Assembly: GCA_000226015.1 (NCBI GenBank)
Contig: JH153665.1
Span: forward strand, 245,603-281,530
DNA length: 35,928 nucleotides
Reading direction: 5' to 3'
Origin: Mnemiopsis leidyi
Taxonomy: Eukaryota > Ctenophora > Tentaculata > Lobata > Bolinopsidae
Positions 32,570 through 35,928 of the stretch are shown piece by piece. Below the pieces are notes generated by a model. The model searched no databases and was not told where the DNA came from. It was given only the letters and a program-made list of their open reading frames with translations. Each line of letters starts with the position of its first letter. Position 1 is the stretch's first letter. The translations under genes were made by a program, and so were the position numbers.

Positions 32570-34015
32570 ATGGAATTTGTTCACTATCGATTCCTTGCTT
32601 TCCTCCTCAACGCAATCTTGATGTTTCACGACACTTGCTCTCGCTACATCGGCCCACTTTCCATGATAGGAGGCATGGTGAAAATGAACTGCTCGGATCC
32701 CTTCGACCAAGGCGTATTTTGTTGGACTGACAACCAGAAAGCGCATTTCATCGGAGCATTCTTCTACGGGTATGCCTTGCAGATGGTCGCGTCATTCTTG
32801 GCAGCCAAGATGGGGTATAACATTTCCCTTAGATTTGCTACCTTGCTATCGGGAATAATCCAGCTCACGGTACCCATAACCATCCAATTCTCCTGGACCC
32901 TTACAGTAGTCCTTCAAGCTGTCAGAGGATTCGCTGCTGGCGTGTTTTTCTGCGCCAGTTTGGATGTCGCACGGAGATGGAGCCTAGAGGAGGAGGGGAA
33001 GTTGGCGATTTCCCTGTCGGGCACAACTTTGTCGGCTGGAAACGGATTTGGACCATTCTTGGTGGGCATCTTGTCGAAGCGTCTAGGCTGGGCCTTTCCA
33101 TACTACCTTAGCGGTGCTATCTTCGTGCTGCTGTTCTTCATGCAGTGCATCATTGTTCCTGACAACCCTGCAGATGCCGTGCTCATGTCAGAAAAAGAGA
33201 GGGCGATGTTCAAGAAGAAGCAGCAAGCTGAGTTAACATCTTCTACAGGAGAAGAAGAGAATCGTTATAAGGTATCACTATCTACTATCCTACGTCGTCC
33301 CTCCCTCTACTGCTTGTGCATTTACTCATATGTCCATATGTCAGTCCATAACCCAGAGTTTTCAGTTATACCCTTCTACTTTAACGAATTCTTTGGATCG
33401 GACACTGACTTTTTATCCTACCTACAAGCCGGATTGAGTATGACAACTGCAATAGCCGTTGTAGGCTGGAAATGTCTCCTGACCCTCTTGGATAGAAGAG
33501 TTTCCTGGTTGAAGAGCAGGATGACATTACTTATGGTCCCTCTTGCCATAAGATCTATAAACCTATTGGTTCTACCTTTTTCCAGGAATGTGGAAGCATC
33601 AATATTACTCCTGTTAGTAAATGATGTGATGATGGGTTCCTGCTTCTCTGGTGGTCTTGTCACTGTGGCATATGAATTGGATCCATTTAACGGCCCGGTT
33701 GTGTTTGGAATCGTTAACGGAGTGGGAGAGTTCTCTGGGTTCCTAGTTCCGCTGATACGAGCAGCATTAACACACGTGGACGCGAGTGAAGCAGGGTATT
33801 GGGCAAGGTATGAACAGCGGTGGCAGTGGTTCTTCGTGCTGGTTGGTAGTGGGGGATTATCAGGAGTTATATGCATAGCAATAGGTCTACTTTGCTGGAA
33901 AAGCGAGTGGAAGATGCATTACACCCTGATAACCAATGCGGAGCAAAACAAAAAACAGACAATGGGAGATGAGAAAGGTTATATGGCTTTGGACCAGGAT
34001 AAGGCTGCTTGTTAG
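32570..34015 (+). CDS. SLC17-like organic anion transporter (MFS)
   Basis: Twelve-helix major facilitator of the sialin/phosphate/vesicular glutamate transporter family, the normal size (481 aa from this start). Family marks: a long first lumenal loop with an NCS glycosylation site, FIGAFFYGYALQMVASFLA (helix 2 and loop), VRGFAAGVFF (helix 4), FGPFLVGILSKRLGWAFPYY (helices 5-6), and NPADAVLMSEKERA at the start of the central loop. I prefer the ATG at 32570 to the one at 32522, because CATTTACTTCAG (ending 32558) is a good splice acceptor between them and the first helix starts just after it. Glu of the usual GLvEG motif is replaced by Ala, and the VGLUT helix 2 His is absent, so vesicular glutamate transport should not be assumed. 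The substrate is unknown. No intron interrupts the CDS. Confidence 0.88.
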   Translation: MEFVHYRFLAFLLNAILMFHDTCSRYIGPLSMIGGMVKMNCSDPFDQGVFCWTDNQKAHFIGAFFYGYALQMVASFLAAKMGYNISLRFATLLSGIIQLTVPITIQFSWTLTVVLQAVRGFAAGVFFCASLDVARRWSLEEEGKLAISLSGTTLSAGNGFGPFLVGILSKRLGWAFPYYLSGAIFVLLFFMQCIIVPDNPADAVLMSEKERAMFKKKQQAELTSSTGEEENRYKVSLSTILRRPSLYCLCIYSYVHMSVHNPEFSVIPFYFNEFFGSDTDFLSYLQAGLSMTTAIAVVGWKCLLTLLDRRVSWLKSRMTLLMVPLAIRSINLLVLPFSRNVEASILLLLVNDVMMGSCFSGGLVTVAYELDPFNGPVVFGIVNGVGEFSGFLVPLIRAALTHVDASEAGYWARYEQRWQWFFVLVGSGGLSGVICIAIGLLCWKSEWKMHYTLITNAEQNKKQTMGDEKGYMALDQDKAAC

Positions 34016-34048
34016 TCTGGCAGCAAACGTCAATTTTGATGAAATAAC

Positions 34049-34054
34049 AATAAA
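34049..34054 (+). promoter_or_regulatory. Poly(A) signal of the SLC17-like gene
   Basis: AATAAA 34 bp after the TAG, implying a very short 3' UTR. Confidence 0.65.
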
Positions 34055-34703
34055 TCTTACTTCATGCGTAGACAATTATTGCATTGGCAATTTTTGAGTT
34101 CTAAAAAGACTGGCCCTTAAATCCAGCAATCGGAGCATTTGCTATCAACAGTCTATTTTGGATATTGATTATTGAAACACCTAAAAGCTAAGGCGTCACA
34201 GACCGTAATAAAATCACGATTTTTAGTGCTTACTGAAAGTATTTCTGAAGATTTACGTTCAATTTGGACTAAGAATGTAAACGAAGAAAATTTGCATCAA
34301 ATCCAACAAATCAATCCTGAATCATAATCCAATGAGGACAATTGAATTTATAAAATGGAAGTGCTTATAATTGCTAAAAACGTATTTTCAGATGCGTTTC
34401 TTCGCAGTTTTTATGTAAACTTTTTTAATTTAAAGCTCAAGTATATAAATTGTCCAGTCGATGCAGAAGAAGTGCTATCAATAAAAAAGTATCAAAATCA
34501 TGATCATTAGTATACTATGAGCATCAAATCTGTCAGCAATTAAGCACCTATTTAGTTGCTCGAGATATTATTTTGGGCTTCGAGACTTTTACCACCAGTA
34601 TATGTATTAGTAGAAAATCTGTAGAAGTACAATATATCTCTTTAAAAGAGCATCCTAAGCAACCTCATAGACATCAAAAACACAAGAGGAAAACTACAAA
34701 GCA
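34055..34703. other. Intergenic, nothing identified
   Basis: AT-rich DNA without a supported frame. It may include lost parts of the LINE whose tail follows. Confidence 0.5.
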
Positions 34704-34904
34704 TCAACCACTTTTTAGTTTCTTCCACTCCTCTCTATCAAAAGCTAAAAATCGGAGGTCTTCGAAATCAGTTAGGTCTTTAAGATTTATATCAATATTT
34801 CTACTAGTTAAGTCGCTCCTTATTACATCTAATAAATTTATACATGGTCTACCCCTTCGACCATTCATGTAACTAACAGCATTTATTGCAAATAACATAG
34901 ACAA
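34704..34904 (-). mobile_element. LINE ORF2 C-terminal fragment
   Basis: The minus-strand frame gives RRGRPCINLLDVIRSDL, then a spacer, then LRFLAFDREEWKKL. This is the familiar end of several non-LTR reverse transcriptase ORFs (RRRGRP...W.D.I..DL ... A.DR..WR.L). The clade cannot be named from so little. Nothing of the catalytic domain is visible upstream on this strand (to the right), so the copy is a remnant. Confidence 0.6.
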
Positions 34905-34906
34905 GT

Positions 34907-34932
34907 ATGCAGGTGATTTTTCTCACCTGCAT
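34907..34932. repeat. 10-bp hairpin with paired E-boxes
   Basis: ATGCAGGTGA and TCACCTGCAT are perfect arms around TTTTTC. Each arm contains a CAGGTG/CACCTG E-box. It sits 3 bp beyond the N-terminal end of the LINE remnant. Confidence 0.88.
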
Positions 34933-35559
34933 GATAATCATAACTTTTTGAATGTTTTTTTTTCAAGTAATGAGGTTCAATTAAGGACAGCTATGGGATC
35001 TCAATTCAATTGAGGCCTTCCGAACTTCCGAACTTTCCTTAATGCTAATTTTTTGGACAGTACCACTTAATTACGTCATAAGTGTAACTGTATGATCACG
35101 TGAGCACAGGAAATTTCTATCTATATCTATATTATATATACCGCCTTTAACACCCGGCCCTCTTAAAACGTTCGGCAATCATTATCTTCTTTTTATTCCA
35201 CCAGGGACAAAATTATTCTTATAGCGGTTAAGAGTTTGATAAATCTCAAAGTCAACACCGAGAACCTATAAATTAAAGGGGTTTAAAACTTAACCAATTG
35301 GTAACGGCATAAGGATTTCATTTATCAATCATCATTGCAAATGCAGCCTATGCACACCATTCTTATATGCCATCAAAACATGTGTTTGACCACCGCTAAT
35401 TTATCTTTTTCTGCTTTGTTCTTAACCGTAACGGGCGATGCGCGTCTAGAAATAGAACTTTTTTAGATCAAACTATAATTTTGGCCTATTTCCTTTAGAA
35501 AGGTACATTATGAGGGACAAAAGCTGCGTAGCTGACGTCGGATACTCGGATCGTATGTC
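34933..35559. other. Intergenic, nothing identified
   Basis: AT-rich, with a TATCTATA-type simple run near 35117-35140 and no supported frame. Confidence 0.5.
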
Positions 35560-35584
35560 GCTCTCGTATTGGTCAATTATAGAG

Positions 35585-35790
35585 CTGGCCAGCGCGACCG
35601 GGGAAAAAACTCCCGCCCCACTTGCCAGGGCCCAACAAACAAAGCCCCCTTTGCCAAGGCCAAGGAGGGGCCGAAGGCCCCGACGCAGGCCCGTTATCGG
35701 AGGAGGGGGCCGAAGGCCCCCGACGACTCGGCCGAACATGCGCCCCTCTCGGAAAAAGTTTTCAACGAAAGTTGAAAACTGACCAGCGCT
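35585..35790. repeat. GC-rich island with three perfect hairpins
   Basis: About 200 bp, clearly GC-rich in an AT-rich window. Hairpins: GGGGCC-GAA-GGCCCC (35667-35681), GGGGGCC-GAA-GGCCCCC (35705-35721), and GTTTTCAAC-GAAA-GTTGAAAAC (35758-35779, a 9-bp stem with a GNRA-type loop). TTGCCA(G/A)GGCC is repeated near 35621 and 35651. Open frames on both strands here follow from the low stop frequency of GC-rich DNA and are not genes. It is probably one unit of a dispersed structured repeat. Confidence 0.85.
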
Positions 35791-35879
35791 ATTATACACG
35801 ATCCGGTAAAACTCAAAACACGGCTATCTAGAAAACCACTTTCCCGATCAGTTAGAAACTTAAAACTTTGCAGTTTTTG

Positions 35880-35928
35880 TCTTTAGTATGTATCTAGGTG
35901 ATCCTGAAAATTTCAGGTCTCTATCTAT
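35880..35928 (+). repeat. Interspersed repeat, cut by the window end
   Basis: CTGAAAATTTCAGGTCTCTA followed by TCTAT matches, in the opposite orientation, the stretch near 7665-7705. The repeat runs off the right edge. Confidence 0.45.

Noticed and set aside
2765-35000. CRISPR array, operon, prophage or bacterial origin
   Set aside because: Introns, poly(A) signals, LINE/SINE remains and metazoan gene families rule out a prokaryotic reading. No regularly spaced direct-repeat array was seen.
35473-35831. Overlapping proline/arginine- or glycine-rich frames on both strands
   Set aside because: They come from the GC-rich hairpin island, where stops are rare in all frames.

Overview
This is nuclear DNA from an animal. 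The genes have GT-AG introns, AATAAA poly(A) signals, long AT-rich intergenic DNA, and scattered LINE and SINE remains. The gene set (a class A GPCR with a divergent DRY motif, a tandem pair of p24/TMED cargo receptors, an HNK1ST-type sulfotransferase, an ABHD1/3-type hydrolase, an SLC17-type transporter) suits an early-branching marine invertebrate. A cnidarian, perhaps a medusozoan, is my best guess, but nothing in the sequence proves it.

Layout. 1-5.3 kb is gene-poor: a degenerate tandem repeat with a period of about 192 bp, an ATACAA microsatellite, a C-terminal mobile-element fragment on the minus strand, and a tRNA-derived SINE. 5.4-6.6 kb (+) holds a Golgi carbohydrate sulfotransferase whose frame breaks at an A7 run. 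8.6-9.8 kb (+) holds a single-exon membrane-anchored alpha/beta hydrolase. 10.3-14.1 kb is repeat-rich: a 10-N gap with identical 92-bp flanks, CpG-rich palindromes, an array of ten CCGCGACA motifs, and a possible MULE transposase relic.

15.6-20.1 kb (+) holds two tandem five-exon p24-family genes of the alpha (TMED4/9-like) type. I rebuilt them exon by exon (238 and 227 aa). The first carries a palindromic foldback repeat in intron 2 and a LINE 3' end in intron 4. 20.9-22.8 kb (-) holds a GPCR that I rebuilt as two exons (374 aa); it is convergent with the second p24 gene. 22.8-32.5 kb shows no gene I can support, apart from a probable SINE and small hairpins. 32.5-34.0 kb (+) holds an apparently single-exon SLC17-like transporter with a poly(A) signal 34 bp after the stop. 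The last 1.9 kb has a LINE C-terminal scrap and a GC-rich hairpin island.

The genes do not form a pathway. Two of the products act in the early secretory pathway or Golgi (p24 pair, sulfotransferase) and three in membranes (hydrolase, GPCR, transporter), but this is ordinary eukaryotic neighbourhood, not an operon. I found no convincing new multi-gene system. The most notable items are the p24 pair with its near-identical last exon, the duplicated splice donor, the intronic foldback, the CCGCGACA array, and the CpG-rich or CTTCG-loop hairpins in otherwise AT-rich DNA.
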